Under the pieces are notes generated by a model. The model was given only the letters and a program-made list of their open reading frames with translations. It ran no database searches and was not told the DNA's origin. A program made the translations under genes and the position numbers. From Sepioteuthis lessoniana (Eukaryota; Mollusca; Cephalopoda; Myopsida; Loliginidae): a stretch of 64,000 bases of DNA. Where the stretch lies: contig OY757911.1 of NCBI GenBank assembly GCA_963585895.1, positions 64,687,658-64,751,657 on the forward strand, written 5' to 3'. Of this stretch, positions 1-12,329 are shown one piece after another. Numbering within the stretch: position 1 is the first letter of the stretch; every line of letters starts with the position of its first letter.

Positions 1-63
1 CTTATGATAGGTCATCTGTTCATTTGCAGACTGGTCTTTTATTGTATGAACGTACATTGACGA

Positions 64-395
64 AGAGGTAGCGAGCTTAGCGTATCGGTTATGGTCGTAG
101 GAAATGGATTCGCCGACCCGAGTTCAAACCCAGACGAGGCTGTTTGCGTTTTGCTAATGCCCTTGGAAAGGCATGAATCCATCTATTATCCTTGTAGCTG
201 TGGGTAAATAGTAGGGCAGACTGGTAAGGCAACCGGTCTTAGAGAAAGAAATATCTGAACTCAAATACTCCACTTGAAGAAGTTGGTCAAATGGATACAT
301 TGACTGACAGGTATAAGCGGCGAATTGTTTTTCCATACTAAAAATGATAGCGGCGAGCCGAGTTCAAATCTGTCTGAGGCTGTTTTCGTTCTTTC
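64..395 (+). mobile_element. SINE-B copy plus partial second piece
   Basis: A tRNA-like head is visible at about 64-145, with an A-box-like stretch and the B-box-like 'GAGTTCAAACCC'. The body then runs through the family's 'GGAAAGGCATGAATCCA' and 'GTGGGTAAATAGTAGG' to about 275. A short second match to the B-box region lies at 347-395, so the locus is either two pieces or rearranged. The copy is diverged. Family membership comes from comparison with the other B copies in this window. Confidence 0.65.
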
Positions 396-572
396 CGCTC
401 TAAGCCTATCGTGAAAGACATAAATTTACTCATCACCTTATTAGAAAAACAGAAGGGCTGAGTGACAACCATTCTAGGAGAACAACAACTTTGAATTCGT
501 AGAGAGGACCACGATCAGCTATTATATCTCCCAAGAACAGTAATTTTTTTTTGTTTATTAATAAAGGAGTTG

Positions 573-805
573 ATTGGTTTGATTTCTTTGTATAATGCCA
601 TACCAACCTTTGTGGAGTATTTAATGCCAAATCCATTCTTGTAAAAAAAGTAGTGGTATCATTTCTCATATCTGTGGAGGGTACATACCTTTCTCGAATT
701 AGTCAGAAAGTGGGCATTAAAACAGTGCGACGGAAATTTGAACTCGCTTACTTCGAGGATACAGTCCGGTACTTTAACCATTACGCTACATGAACTCCTC
801 TCTAA
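573..805 (-). mobile_element. SINE-C copy
   Basis: Read on the minus strand it has a tRNA-like head at about 805-735, with a GTAATGG-type A box and a GTTCAAAT-type B box. The central block and the shared C/D tail follow at 573-625 (read on plus as ATGCCATACCAACCTTTGTGG). It is diverged by several small indels. It makes no protein; the short frames across it are incidental. Confidence 0.7.
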
Positions 806-1405
806 AAGGAGTTGAGAAGAGGTATGACAGCGTATGACACTTTCCATTCTATAGATTAGAACATGAAAGACTTACAGGATATCAGCCCAAACGAGATATA
901 CTAGTAAATTTTTAAATATTGCTATTGAATATTTTTTTCACAATTTTTCACCTGTGAATGAAAATTGTAGGAACTCAAATTGAACTACTGTAAAAAAATT
1001 ACTATTTGGAAACGACTTAGATACTATTATATACTCGTTCAACTACTCTTAGAACAATGAAACATCTACTGCTAATAGATTAAGTAAAAAAATATTTATT
1101 CACCAAATTTTAATTAGATGTGATCTTTAATAGACTCATTCAAACCTCACAAATTTAGAAGTATTTGTAAAAATTTCACGAACATATACTTGCAGTTACA
1201 TATGCGCGTTATAAAATATAGTCCGAGGCTCAGTTTCAGGCTAGCTCATTGCAGAGTGTAGCTCGATCTCTGTGTAATCAGGAATTTTGAATAATGATCG
1301 CAGAGAAAATTCCTATCATGCAGTTGAAGAGTCTTTTGATCTAAGTTAAGAGTCCTTTAGTTCTTTATAGAATAGGAATTGTATGAATACTTACGGTTAT
1401 TGTGC

Positions 1406-1408
<3 letters not shown>
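806..1408. other. Unassigned AT-rich sequence
   Basis: I see no coding frame, repeat unit or recognisable element here. The stretch is mostly A/T with runs of A and T. Confidence 0.5.

Positions 1409-1453
<45 letters not shown>
1409..1453. repeat. (AG)n microsatellite
   Basis: An uninterrupted AG dinucleotide run of about 22 units. Confidence 0.98.
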
Positions 1454-1456
<3 letters not shown>

Positions 1457-1774
1457 TTGATTTTACTGCGTCTACTTTGGTCACGCTTGCAAGTGGCCAT
1501 TAGCAGTACTATTTGAAAGGCAAGGGGTGTAATCCATGTGGTGTTAAAGGGGGTTTGTTGAGGTTATTTGTTCAGTTTAGATTTTTGTTTTAGATATCTG
1601 ACTCCGTTGGTTCCTTATTACTCCATCTTAATTCACTGGTGTCTTTTTGTCTGTGAAGGCTGCAAAGGAAACAAAGGAAGGAAGCAAAGAGAGGAGATAC
1701 CTTTTAAATTTTAACTTGATTTCTGGGTTCAATAACCATTCTGTGGATGAGGGAGTTTTTCCCGAGTCCACCTA

Positions 1775-1939
1775 GAATAGTCCCAGACAAAGTGTTGAAA
1801 ATACACTAGCTGTTTTCGGGTTGATATGTCCAAATTCGGCAACTAGTCTAGGAGAAAGAAAACTCTGAATTCTGTTAAACTCCGCTTAAAAATTGACCTT
1901 GTGTCATATCCTGCCCGAGCGGAGGGGTTAGTAAATATG
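1775..1939 (+). mobile_element. SINE-B 3' fragment
   Basis: The last part (about 1840-1939) matches the family 3' end: 'CAACTAGTCTAGGAGAA', 'AACTCCGCTTAAAAATTGACC' and 'CCTGCCCGAGCGGAGGGG'. The head is missing. It abuts the LINE-P fragment that begins at about 1940, so the first open frame here (1901-2119) is a chimera of SINE tail and LINE. Confidence 0.75.
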
Positions 1940-4237
1940 GATATGTCCAAAAGGGAGGGAAAATTATGGACCTACACATACGCAAACAATACTAAAGCAC
2001 AGATAGACTACGTCTTTAGAAACAAGAAATGGAAAAATAGTGCTGTGAACTGCGAGGCATACGCCTCTTTCGGGGAGTATCCTCCGAGCACCGAATTGTC
2101 ACGGCAAAAATACGATTGAGCCTACGAAAGAACACCACCCAAACAACGACCACCATACCCTATGACTGGGCCCTTCTTAATAACAAGGATATTAGAGATA
2201 GATATGTAATAGCATTAAGAAACAAATTCGATGCACTACAGGAGAAGACAGAAACACGTACTCCAAATGACAAATATGAGGATTTCGTCAACGCCCACCT
2301 AGAAGCGGCAGCGAAATACATACCAACAAAACAGAGTCCCATGGGAGACATTAGCGGTTAGAGAAAAACGTGCAGACGTGAAAACTGCCTCCAAATACAA
2401 TAGGAAGAACCCAACTAACGCAAATGCCCTGAAACTAAAAAAAAAAACACAAAATGAATTCGCAAGCATATACCTAAAAGAACAGAGAGAATACACACAA
2501 AATCAAATAGATAAGATAAGAGACTCAGTGTAAGATAGACAATCTAGGATAGCATGGCAAACGATAAACGAAGTAAGTTGAAGAAAGACCACTCCCAAAG
2601 CTAAACTGTGAGCCACAAACCAACAAGAACGAATAAAACTGTGGAAATAATATTTCCAGAATCTACTAGGAAACCCATCAAAAGTTACACTTGAACCAAT
2701 CACGAGAATTATTAGTAAGCAATAAGACATCAAACTGGGACCATTTACGCCAGAAGAACTCGAATCAGTACTTAGAAAAATTACAAATAGAAAAGCCGCA
2801 GGGCTTGATGAAATTCCCCCAGAAGTATGAAAGACCAGAAAATTTGATGACATACTGCTCCGACACTGTAAAGCAGTTTATAATCAAAATCCGATGGACT
2901 GATGGATAAAGTGATGCATCCTCCCTTTCCTTAAAAAGGGCGACCTCGGATTAGCAAAGAACTACCGAGGTATAACACTTACATCCATAGCAGCCAAAAT
3001 ATACAATGCCCCACTACGCAACCGCATAGAACCCAAGATTGACAATATTCTGAGGAAGAACCAAAATGGCTTCTGGAGAAATAGAACCATGACCTTACAA
3101 ATATTGACTATCCGTAGAATTCTAGAAGGCGTACGGACAAAAAACCTACAGGCAACAATATTATTTGTCAACTTTACAAAGACCTTTTGATTCCATACAC
3201 AGAGGGAAGATAGAGCAAATTCTACTCGCATAAGGTCTACTAAAAGAAACCGTAGCAGCCATAATGATTCTCTACAGAAACACCAAAGTGAAATTGTGTT
3301 CCCCGGATGGAGACACAGACTACTTCGACATTGTAGCTTGGGTACTGTAAGGCGACACACTTGCACCATACCTCTTTATCATCTGTCTAGACTACGTGCT
3401 TAGAACATCGATCGATAAAATCAAAGAAAACGGTTTCGAGCTGACAAAGAAAAGAAGCAGAAGGTACCCCGCAAAAACAATTACCGACGCCGACTACGCC
3501 GATGACATTGCGATTCTGGCAAATGCACCAGCCCAAGTCGAAACCCTACTGCATAGTCTGGAACGAGCTGCCGCAGACATTGGCCTTCATGTTAATGCGC
3601 ACAAAACGAAATATATGTGCTGTAATCAAATAGGTGACATTTCCACACTAAACGGTAGCCCTCTTAAACTAGTAGACAAGTTCACGTACATAGAAAGCAG
3701 TGTCTTATCGACTGAGACAGATATCGACTCGCGAAAAGCAAAGGCATGGACAGCTATCAATAGACTATCGGTCATATGGAAGTCAGACCTGACCGATAAA
3801 ATGAAACGTGGTTTCTTCCAAGCAGCGATCGTTTCGATACTGCTATATGGATGCACTATATGGACGCTAACTAAACGGCTGGAGAAAAGGCTTGACGGCA
3901 ACTATACAAGAATGCTGCAAGCAATATTTAACAGGTCCTGGAGTCGACACCCTATAAAGCAGCAGCTGTACGGCCATCAACAACACATCACGAAAACTAT
4001 CCAAATTAGACAAACCAGACATGCAGGACACTGCTAGAGAAGTAGGGACGAGCTCATAAGTGATGTACTACTATGGACCCCTTCACATGGCCGAGCAAAA
4101 GCAGGATGACCAGTTCGAACTTACATACAGCAGGATATGGGGTGTAGCCTTGAGGACCTGTCGGAAGTGATGAACAATAGGGAGAGGTGGCGAGAAAGGG
4201 TCTGGGATATCCGTGCCGATGGCACGACAAGGAGATG
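1940..4237 (+). pseudogene. LINE-P: endonuclease C-terminus plus reverse transcriptase, decayed
   Basis: This is a 5'-truncated, inactive non-LTR retrotransposon of the apurinic-endonuclease type. In order it shows the end of the endonuclease (IDYVF at about 2010-2025; the catalytic SDH motif reads SSEHRIV at about 2080-2100, so Asp has become Glu), a linker, and reverse transcriptase blocks (KNYRGI at about 2960-2980, FVDFTKAF-like with an in-frame stop at about 3165-3190, YADD intact at about 3493-3504). The C-terminal region follows, ending near the GHCWRSRDEL block, where Trp is now a stop. The longest clean stretch is 3396-4037. There are many frameshifts and stops. The 3' end reads CACGACAAGGAGATGAG, a decayed form of the (ATG)n tail seen in another copy. 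An RTE- or jockey-like clade is likely, but I cannot fix it by eye. Confidence 0.88.
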
Positions 4238-5278
4238 AGTAGTGGGTGATAAGACCATTTGTTGCTTTTGATATAGGTTGCTGCTAGCAAAGACAGCTTC
4301 CGCTGGTGGAAGAGTGGGCTAGCATGTCGCTGAGCGGACACGGGGTTTTCTCACCAGCAGCAGTAGGAGAAAATAGGTCTTTCTGATCCAACCGGCCACT
4401 GCTGAATGAAGTTTCTATCTCGTATCCTTAAGTCCGTTTCGGGCATGTGCAGGGGCTTCTGGGAGCTTCTACACTTCCTGAATTAATCTTATTTATTTTC
4501 TTTTTCTTTTTTTCTATTCACTCCTTCCGTACAAGGTTTTTAAAATTTTTACAGCTATTTTCTGTTAGACAAAACGCAAAACCAATTAGTTATAAAAACA
4601 ATCATGAATGGGGCTAACCAAAATTATTACTTCCATCTTTATCTTATTGAAATCATGTCCGTGTTCCAAGCTTTGAAAATTCAGATTTAAACCTAAGTTA
4701 TTGTGAATGTACGTATAAGTAGATAAAAGGTAAAACAGACTTATTTGAAATCCAAACTTCTTCAATTTGCTTATTCTAACTTGCTGAATCTATTAACAGT
4801 CATCTAAAAATCGACGTCATTACTAAGTGAGTTATGGCATTCATTCATATTTAAGTTGACTGTTGTCAATGTGCAGATTTTTTCTCTCTCTACCTGTCGC
4901 CAGGCGACTTGGATTTTGTCACGTTGCACAGTCTTGTTCTCATGACAACAATGAATGGTAGACCCCCCCCCACCAAAAAAAGACAAAATCCAAAACAAAA
5001 AAAATTATAAGAAACAGACAAAGAGGAAACTCCTACGTTTACAGTCATGGAAGTGAATATGATTATAAATCATATCTAGATTTTTATCTTTAAAAATTAG
5101 TGAATAAAATAAGGCTTGATATTTAGTTGATGGATAATAACTGTCCTGTTTTCTAAATTTCTTTGATCTCGAAAACTCTTTTCCTCACCGAATAACGTTT
5201 ATATCAATTTTTAGTTTGAATAGCGAACAGATGACTAATTTTTACGACCTTCGGTGGAATCTGTCCATTTTCTTTAAA
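4238..5278. other. Unassigned sequence
   Basis: A slightly GC-richer piece (about 4250-4490) follows the LINE-P end, then AT-rich DNA with a C8/A6 run near 4965-4980. No supported gene or element was recognised. Confidence 0.4.
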
Positions 5279-5301
5279 CGAGAGAGAGAGAGAGAGAGAG
5301 A

Positions 5302-5364
<63 letters not shown>
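5279..5364. repeat. (GA)n(CA)n compound microsatellite
   Basis: About 11 AG units run directly into about 31 AC units. The long frame on the minus strand here encodes only Val-Cys and Ser-Leu repeats. Confidence 0.98.
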
Positions 5365-5366
<2 letters not shown>

Positions 5367-5852
5367 ATCCCCCGTAAAACAAACAGCAACAAAAACCAAA
5401 AAAAGGAAAAAATGTGTGCGATAAACCTCATGATACTAGCCAGGGTTTGCGACGACTGGTGCCTATTGTTGGCCTTATCCACGTGTACGTAATGCCACCA
5501 CTTCTTTTAGATGACCCAGTATTAAAACTGGATAAATACTCTATATCTATCCCAAACATAGAATGTTTGATAACTGTCGTATTTCTTCTTATTGTAACAT
5601 CGAATCAGGTCAAATAATTTCTGTTTGCTCTACGAAATTCCCAATTTATCACAACAGAATTGACACATTGCAGCCAAAAATAGACCAGCATAATAACATA
5701 CACAATTTTAATATTGTAGAGTATGATAACAAAAACTATCTTACAATATCCTTTTTGTTTGTATACTGTTCCTTTAGAAATAATGAAATCCTGATAATTT
5801 TGGATTAGAATTAATTCATTTAGTTAAAAATCGCTGTGGTGTACTTATTTAT

Positions 5853-5854
<2 letters not shown>
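5365..5854. other. Unassigned AT-rich sequence
   Basis: Two overlapping short frames are open (5414-5617 and 5563-5808), but neither shows a domain, a codon pattern or flanking signals. Confidence 0.4.
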
Positions 5855-5917
<63 letters not shown>

Positions 5918-5918
5918 T
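5855..5918. repeat. (TA)n(TG)n compound microsatellite
   Basis: A TA run followed by a TG run. Short TA tracts recur at 6100-6130. Confidence 0.97.
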
Positions 5919-6412
5919 TGTGCGTGAGTGTGTATATATTTTTTTATATTTTTTTCATCATACAACGTGTGAAAGCACGTGCGATACCCTACCCTCATCC
6001 GCCGCCAACCAGAGGTGATAACACAGTTTCAGTAGCCCAAGGTGGTACTGCCACTCCTGACGCTACCAAGCAGCTTTTGCCACCGGAGAGGGTATTAAAA
6101 GAATTATATATATATATATGTATATATACACCAGATCAATTAAGAGCAGAGACTACATTGGACGTCCATCTTCATTTTTAGTGTGCTGTTTATGATTTAA
6201 AAATATATATATATTAATAATATAATCATATGGCTTGCTATATTAATAAAGAGTGCTCAATATCGGTGATAGAGTATTAGTAGATCTAAGTTTTAATAGC
6301 GTAGGTAAAGAGTTAACGGTGTTTGGTGACTGTCAGTTTCTCGCTTATGCGATCACCACACCAAACTTTAGATCTACACTGACAGACGGACTGACTTATG
6401 TGTGTGTATGAG

Positions 6413-6415
<3 letters not shown>

Positions 6416-6451
<36 letters not shown>

Positions 6452-6456
6452 GTGAA
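6416..6456. repeat. (TG)n microsatellite
   Basis: TG units with GA and GC interruptions at each end. Confidence 0.95.
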
Positions 6457-6649
6457 TAAACCTTGCCGTTTATTTATGTGTATATATCACATCATCGTCT
6501 GTATTATTCAGCTGTACATTTTGTTTCAGATGTTATACCAGCGATCACAAATATCAATGTTCTGCGTCTAAATATCTGAGATCAAGTTTGATAAATTTTT
6601 TAAAAATATTAATATTCTGTCAATTTTGAAGGATTTAACTGACCCTCGA

Positions 6650-6900
6650 AACTGTTGAAGATGTTTGAAGAATTCGAGTGGAAGGAAATGAAGCAATGTT
6701 TGACCGTATTTTCTTAAACTTGTTCAAGCATTTTAGGAGTGGTGACTTGTTCTTTGAAACAAATCCCAGCAGTGGGTAACCATCAGTTGTAGATTAAAAT
6801 ACAAGGCTGAATAGATGTCGACTAAAATTTCACAAAACTTTCAGAAAAGTTAGAATCATTGAAAGATACCATCTGTCAAGAATTACATAAATTTCAAAAC
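6650..6900 (+). pseudogene. Mariner-like transposase, N-terminal HTH relic
   Basis: A plus-strand frame contains HFRSGDLFFETNPSSG followed by a stop and PSVVD. This corresponds to the classic mariner linker between the two helix-turn-helix units (F-R-S-G-D-F...E-x-P-R-S-G-R-P-S). The preceding EAMFDRIF fits the end of the first HTH. The frame breaks repeatedly after about 6800 and no catalytic domain follows. This is a short, old relic. The family identification rests on the linker motif alone. Confidence 0.7.
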
Positions 6901-6932
6901 GTACACACTAGGTTCTCTATGAGCTCAGGAAA

Positions 6933-7010
6933 AAACCAAAAAAAAAAACAAAACAAAAAACAAAACAAACAAAAACAAAAACAAAAACAAGAACAAAAAA
7001 CAGCCACACA
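6933..7010. repeat. A-rich (CAAAA)n tract
   Basis: An imperfect CAAAA/CAAAC repeat. It gives rise to a spurious Lys/Gln-rich frame (6859-7095). Confidence 0.9.
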
Positions 7011-7339
7011 AAAGGAAATATTGTTGAAACACCCGAACCGTAATACAAAGGTGATATTTGCTGATTGTAAAGAAGAGGAAGGATATCAAAAATAGAAACT
7101 TAACGAGAGTGGATACCCAAGTCCATATTTTAGATGGAAGAGTTGGGGAATTTCTTCGTTGTACTGATTTTATAGACTATAAGGAGGCTCCTAGAATGAC
7201 TTCTGTAAACTAAGACATGAAATGTTTTGATTAGATATATATTCAGCAGAAAATATCAATAATTTGAAATCAATAATTTGAAGTGTAATGTATATAGTCT
7301 ATGTTGGATGAATACATATTAAAGATAGAATAAAATACA

Positions 7340-7376
7340 GAGAAAAGTGTGTATGTGTGTGTGTGTGTGTGTGCGC

Positions 7377-7455
<79 letters not shown>
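7340..7455. repeat. (TG)n(GA)n compound microsatellite
   Basis: A TG run with CG interruptions changes to a GA run at about 7407. Confidence 0.97.
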
Positions 7456-7457
<2 letters not shown>

Positions 7458-8060
7458 AAAACGTAGATATTTGATGGCTCAGTTCATTTTGATAGATAAT
7501 GGATACTTCTGGTTTGGCGATGCGCAGAGTCGATTGGTCTGAATATACCAATTCCCGAGATGCAGTCCCATACAGGATATACTTGGAAATGCAGCCCACC
7601 TATATACAACGGACGAGACTGAGCCAACGTCGACGTCGTTGTATGGTAAGAGTATATCATTGCCATGCTGGTTCAGTTTAGAGTATCAAGATTTGTTAGT
7701 CGGTCTTTTCAGAGTATTATAATAATTCGGTGAAAGCATCGCAAAGGTAGTTGTTGAAACGGTGATGTTGGTGTGCAAAGATTGTAATCGTACCGAAGAG
7801 AGCTAAGTGTACACATTCTATATATTGCTAGTTTTGTTGCTATAGTGAACTTGCCACTATCTCATACCATTTTGGAGAACTTGAAAAAAGTGGCAGCAGT
7901 TGTCCCTATACTTCTGCTGAGCTCTGTGTCAAGGGATAAGTGGCTGGCTACTGTCGAGCCAAAGTAAGAAGTTTATACATTACTAGCAAAATTTAATCTT
8001 CAATGGGATCGGTGTAATATTAAGGACTGTAATTATATTAGCTAACCGTTTTATTTTTAG
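7456..8060. other. Unassigned sequence
   Basis: Short frames are open on both strands at 7484-7681, but none is recognisable. I see no splice or repeat structure. Confidence 0.4.
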
Positions 8061-9010
8061 CGATGAATTGTGAGCTAGGCAAAAACGTTGAGTTGGAAGT
8101 TTGCATTAAAGGTCAAAAGCGTACATATGTCAAATAACATATAAAAATAGATTTGACCGGTTGTTTTGAAATCGGCGGTGGACAGGATATTAAAGATAAA
8201 CATTTTGGGGGTGATGACAGCTGAGATTCGGATGACGTGCCTCGAAAGTTTTAATGATACGCGTTATTGTCGGATTGATTAACAGAATAATTAGCAGAAT
8301 ATTTATAAAAAGAAACTAAGACGCAGAGTTCGTCGAGTCAGTAAGTCGATGAGCAGTCGGTGAGTTAGTGTCTGGCAAACAGTTACAGTTTCGAATCCAG
8401 TCGGGAGTTGATACCAGTGATCCGACTGGAGGTGAGGCTTTATCGGAGTGAAGAACGAAGCCTGTGGTTTTCGTTTTGTCTACCACGGGTGAATCTTTCT
8501 GTATGTCTATGGATAAGTAATTCTTTTTTTCATTCTATCTCTCTCGGTTTCATGACGACTGCTGTGAATATTGCTGACAGCAAATAGATTTCCGTATCAA
8601 GAAACAACTGAGTCCGCGTTGTATTTGTGAATGTTACGACTTTCGACATGTCCCGTAGCGTTACATTGGGAACTTTTGGATAATGAGTCCAAATTAATTG
8701 CAAGCATCACCTAGGGAGCCGATTAACCACTGGATCCTAGAATTCGTGTCGGGTGTCAAAGTAGCGTCACTGGCAAACAGTATTTTTCGGAGCAGGACGA
8801 GCACATTAAAGTTTTTGCTCCAAGTCACATAAGATTGAAAAGCTGGCAATTGAAGCTGGTATGAAGGAATATACTATTCTATGATGTCTTGAGGATATGC
8901 GACAGTTTGAGGGAGAAGAGAGAATATCTAAAAGATCGTTGGAGGCATCTCTTCACCTTGGATAGAAAATGACTCCGAGAGTAATCCATCAAACTGAATA
9001 CCATCTGTTA
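8061..9010 (+). mobile_element. Possible LTR-retroelement leader relic (weak)
   Basis: A GC-richer stretch ends in ...GTAGCGTTACA followed by TTGGGAACTTTTGGATAATG. This has the shape of an LTR end (CA) next to a tRNA primer-binding site. Downstream (about 8835-8960) a broken plus-strand frame reads KIEKLAIEAGMKEY and then an acidic/basic coiled-coil-like stretch, reminiscent of some gag N-termini. No second LTR, protease or polymerase was found. It may equally be unique DNA. Confidence 0.25.
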
Positions 9011-9639
9011 AAGAGTGAATCAGTGTCATTAGCTTTAGTGGGCTTCCCACTTTCTTCGGGATTGCAAAAAGACCAGTTTGACTTAGTAGAACAAAATTAT
9101 TTGTAGACTCAATGAAAGCAGAACCGTCTCTTTTCCCGGCTCTTTTCCCTGCTCTTTTCCTTGAGATTAAAAATCCTAGACGTTTTCAGGACCACTTGCA
9201 CAACCCCCTTTTTTTTGCTGTACTGGGGAAGGATATATTTCTGTAATTATTACTGTCCCAGCAGTCTCTTTTTTTTGTTTTGTGTAACAACGTTGGTATA
9301 GTGCATATCCTCGGAAACTATTCTAAGGGGATTCCTGAAATACGAAATAAAAAGATTTTATATGTGAAATTAAAAAAAAAATACAGATTTTCAGTGGAAA
9401 ACATAGATATAGTGAAAGAGAAATAAGTGATTAAAACGTTAAGAGATGGAAACATAGAAGTAAAGAGATGTGAAACAGAAGGAAAAAGAAAAAAAGTAAG
9501 AAAGACCGAATAAGTCTGATTAAAACTACGAGAGAAAAAAAGAGAGAAAGACTAATTAGAAGAGAGGGAGGGAATGTAATAAGAAACTGACACAAAGAGA
9601 AATATTTGAAAAATGATTGTGGGTTGGTTAGTTTCTGTG

Positions 9640-9995
9640 TGTGTGGCATATCAATCCTTGTGGGTTATTTAATGCCACATCCTGTTAGCATACACACAAA
9701 TTTGATTTGTAGGCGAATAGTTTCTTGGTAACTTTTCTTCTACGAGTTGGAACTCATTTGTTTACTCACAGTCAAATGGTTTCAAGTATTGCTATTTAGC
9801 ATTAGTAATTCTATTTATCAAGTATTTATATCTAATACAAACAATTTTTACACAGCTACATGGTTTCAAACAACCAATGGTAATCCTTTGCAGTTGATTG
9901 AACTGTTCTATTTGACCCATAGATGGGACGCTCAGAAGTATTACCATTCCGAGTCAAAGTGAACTTGGGAGTAATGGTAATGAAGGGGTACCACA
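9640..9995 (-). mobile_element. SINE-D copy, 5'-truncated
   Basis: On plus it begins with the shared tail ('GGCATATCAATCCTTGTGGG') and passes through CAGTCAAATGGTTTCAAGT-type internal repeats. It then enters the conserved core, with 'CTATTTGACCCATAGATGGG' and the accession-like block 'GGGAGTAATGGTAATGAAGG'. It stops short of the family 5' end, near a (GA)n run. Confidence 0.8.
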
Positions 9996-10016
9996 CTAAA
10001 AAAAGACTGGAAAAGA

Positions 10017-10018
<2 letters not shown>

Positions 10019-10057
<39 letters not shown>
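10019..10057. repeat. (GA)n microsatellite
   Basis: About 19 GA units followed by purine-rich DNA. Confidence 0.97.
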
Positions 10058-10059
<2 letters not shown>

Positions 10060-10144
10060 GGTGGGGAGGAGAAAGATTGACAGTATTGTGAAATTATGTA
10101 GGAGAGAAAAAGAGAAGATGGATAAAGGAAAATGTAATGATTAA

Positions 10145-11595
10145 ATAAAGAGGAAGATTTGGCTTCTTTCTTTGTTTAATGGAATATCGATCTTCGTGTA
10201 AAAGGAAGAGGAGAATAATGTGTACAGATTAGGATAAATGTAACATTTTTAAGGCAAAAAGAAACGTATCTTAAATTCTTTCAATTCTTAGTCATATATT
10301 GCAGTTGTTAACTCCATTGATGCAGTGAAAATTGAGAAGTCTCAACTAGCATCATCTATTAAACCGAACCCTCCCAGTCGTTGTATTCAAGACCCAAGGA
10401 CTGCATAAGTAGGTTCTTATTTACTGATTAATGCGACATGTGGTCAATTTAACCGCGGCTCTAATGTGTATACATATAGACAAACCCCAAAATAACCTCA
10501 GCTACTGCTACTACTGTCCTGCAGACATTACTCTCCTCACATCCTCCTCTTTTGTTTGATCAGACCCACTTTGAGTTTTCCCGCAGTCTGTTCAAGGAGA
10601 AGAAAACAGACGAGGAAAAAGAACAGATTAATCTTAGCCCGAAGGTCAGGTAAAGGATGTTTGATCTTAGGTATTTCTTAAATATGATCCTAAGTACGGT
10701 CAATGGTTTTGGGAAGAGTCATGAACATTCACTTGATTTTCTTGTCATTGTTCACTCGACGTTTCGACTGGTGCGTCTTCCGATCCTCTTAAGGTGTAAT
10801 ATGAGCCTCTCTAAAGGAAAGAGACTTTTGTTCTCGTTTCTTTCTTCGGTAGCATAAAACAAAAACAGAATGAAACATCTATTTTTACACGAAAATGTTC
10901 TTAGATCTTTTTACCGAACTTATTTCGTGTCTTTTTCTTTGTTGAATTGCGAGAGGTGCCATGAATTGAACTCAGCGCTGGTTTGACATGCATTTTTCTG
11001 TCATCAATGACCAGGACAAGACTTTCTTGCTTTACGGCGGTGCATATTATACATGAAGAAGGCCAGAGAATGTACGTATTGGAACAACAACAACAACAAC
11101 TACCAAATGAGTTCAATAATCCAAAGTGTTTAATTCTGTCTGTTACCACAAAGCTAAACAGAAGTGGTCTTGTCGACATTGTCCTGTTATATACTCTTCT
11201 GTATTTCATGACGGAAGGATCAACCCTTAAAATGCAGGCTGCTCTTTTTTCTTACATTAGGTGCATCTTATATTTATTCATTTATATTAAGTACATTTAT
11301 CTACCTACCTATCTATCTATGAAGCGTTGTCAGTCATAAAATTTGACAAGTATATTTTTTCATCTTAATTTTTACTTGCAATTTTTATCGTAACAACTCG
11401 GGTCATCAATTTACGACAATGGAATCTCCCCTACAACCCATCCTTTATTGTTTCTCATCCGGGCTGTTTCTTCGCTGTCGTTGATTGACGATGTGAATGA
11501 GTTGCGATAAAAAATGTTATTCAAAATCAAAATTGTTTATCGTTCATCGATAGAAAAAAGAAAGAAAACATTGATGTTAGTAGTTTACTGGTGTC
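10145..11595. other. Unassigned sequence
   Basis: Short unrelated frames occur at 10657-10857 and 10983-11339; the latter includes a CAA run at 11081-11100. No domain, element or exon-like signal was recognised. Confidence 0.4.
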
Positions 11596-11705
11596 CTATT
11601 TAGGGCTCCTCAGATTGTGTAATAGTTGGTAAGTTAGACTACCAAACATTCATGAGCGAGTTCGAGTCGCATTGGGGGCTGCAAGTAAGCAGAAAGCTTT
11701 TATAA
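11596..11705 (+). mobile_element. tRNA-like SINE head (unplaced family)
   Basis: The sequence reads like a tRNA: GTGTAATAGTTGGTAAG as A-box region and GCGAGTTCGAGTCGC as B-box region, with spacing of about 45 bases. A related piece lies at 38640-38760. No body family could be assigned; the minisatellite follows directly. Confidence 0.45.
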
Positions 11706-11724
11706 ATTACTACAGGTGTTCATT

Positions 11725-12205
11725 TTTAACTTTGTTATTTGAACCAAGTAAAATATGAATGAATTTTATTTTTTGAATCAAGTAAAATATCAATGAAATT
11801 TGTTATTTGAACCAACTAAAATATGATTGAATTTTGATATTTGAACTAAGTAAAATATGAATGAATTTTGTTTTTCAATCAAGTAAATTAACAATGAAAT
11901 TTGTTATTTGAACCAAGTAAAATATCAATGAAATTTGTCATTAGAACCAAGTAAAATATGAATGAATTTTGATATTTGAACCAAGTAAAATATGAATTAA
12001 TTTTGTTATCTGAACCAAACAAAATATCAATGAATTTTGTTTTCTGAACCAAGCAAAATATCAATAAATTTTGTTATTTAAACCAAGCAAACTATGAATG
12101 AATTTTGATATTTGAACCAAGTAAAATATGAATTAATTTTGTTATCTGAACCAAATAAAATATCCATGAATTTTGTTATTTGAACCAAGAAAAATATGAA
12201 TGTTT
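11725..12205. repeat. ~34 bp minisatellite, about 13 units
   Basis: Imperfect tandem copies of a unit containing 'TTTGAACCAAGTAAAATATG' and then AATGAATTTTG. Units differ by substitutions and 1-2 bp indels. It has no spacers, so it is not a CRISPR array. Confidence 0.92.
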
Positions 12206-12329
12206 CAGTAATGAAATCAAAAGAATACAAGAAAATAAAAATGAAGAATCGGGACTAAGCAAGAAAATTACAATTTCTCTTTGGTATTGATGTGGACTGA
12301 TACTTCCCATTATTTTGATTTCTTATCGA

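Noticed and set aside
10983..11339. 118-codon frame with a Gln run
   Set aside because: The Gln run is a (CAA)n microsatellite, the rest is unrecognisable, and the opposite strand is also open.
11725..12205. CRISPR-like array
   Set aside because: Units are contiguous and degenerate with no unique spacers, and the genome is eukaryotic. It is a minisatellite.
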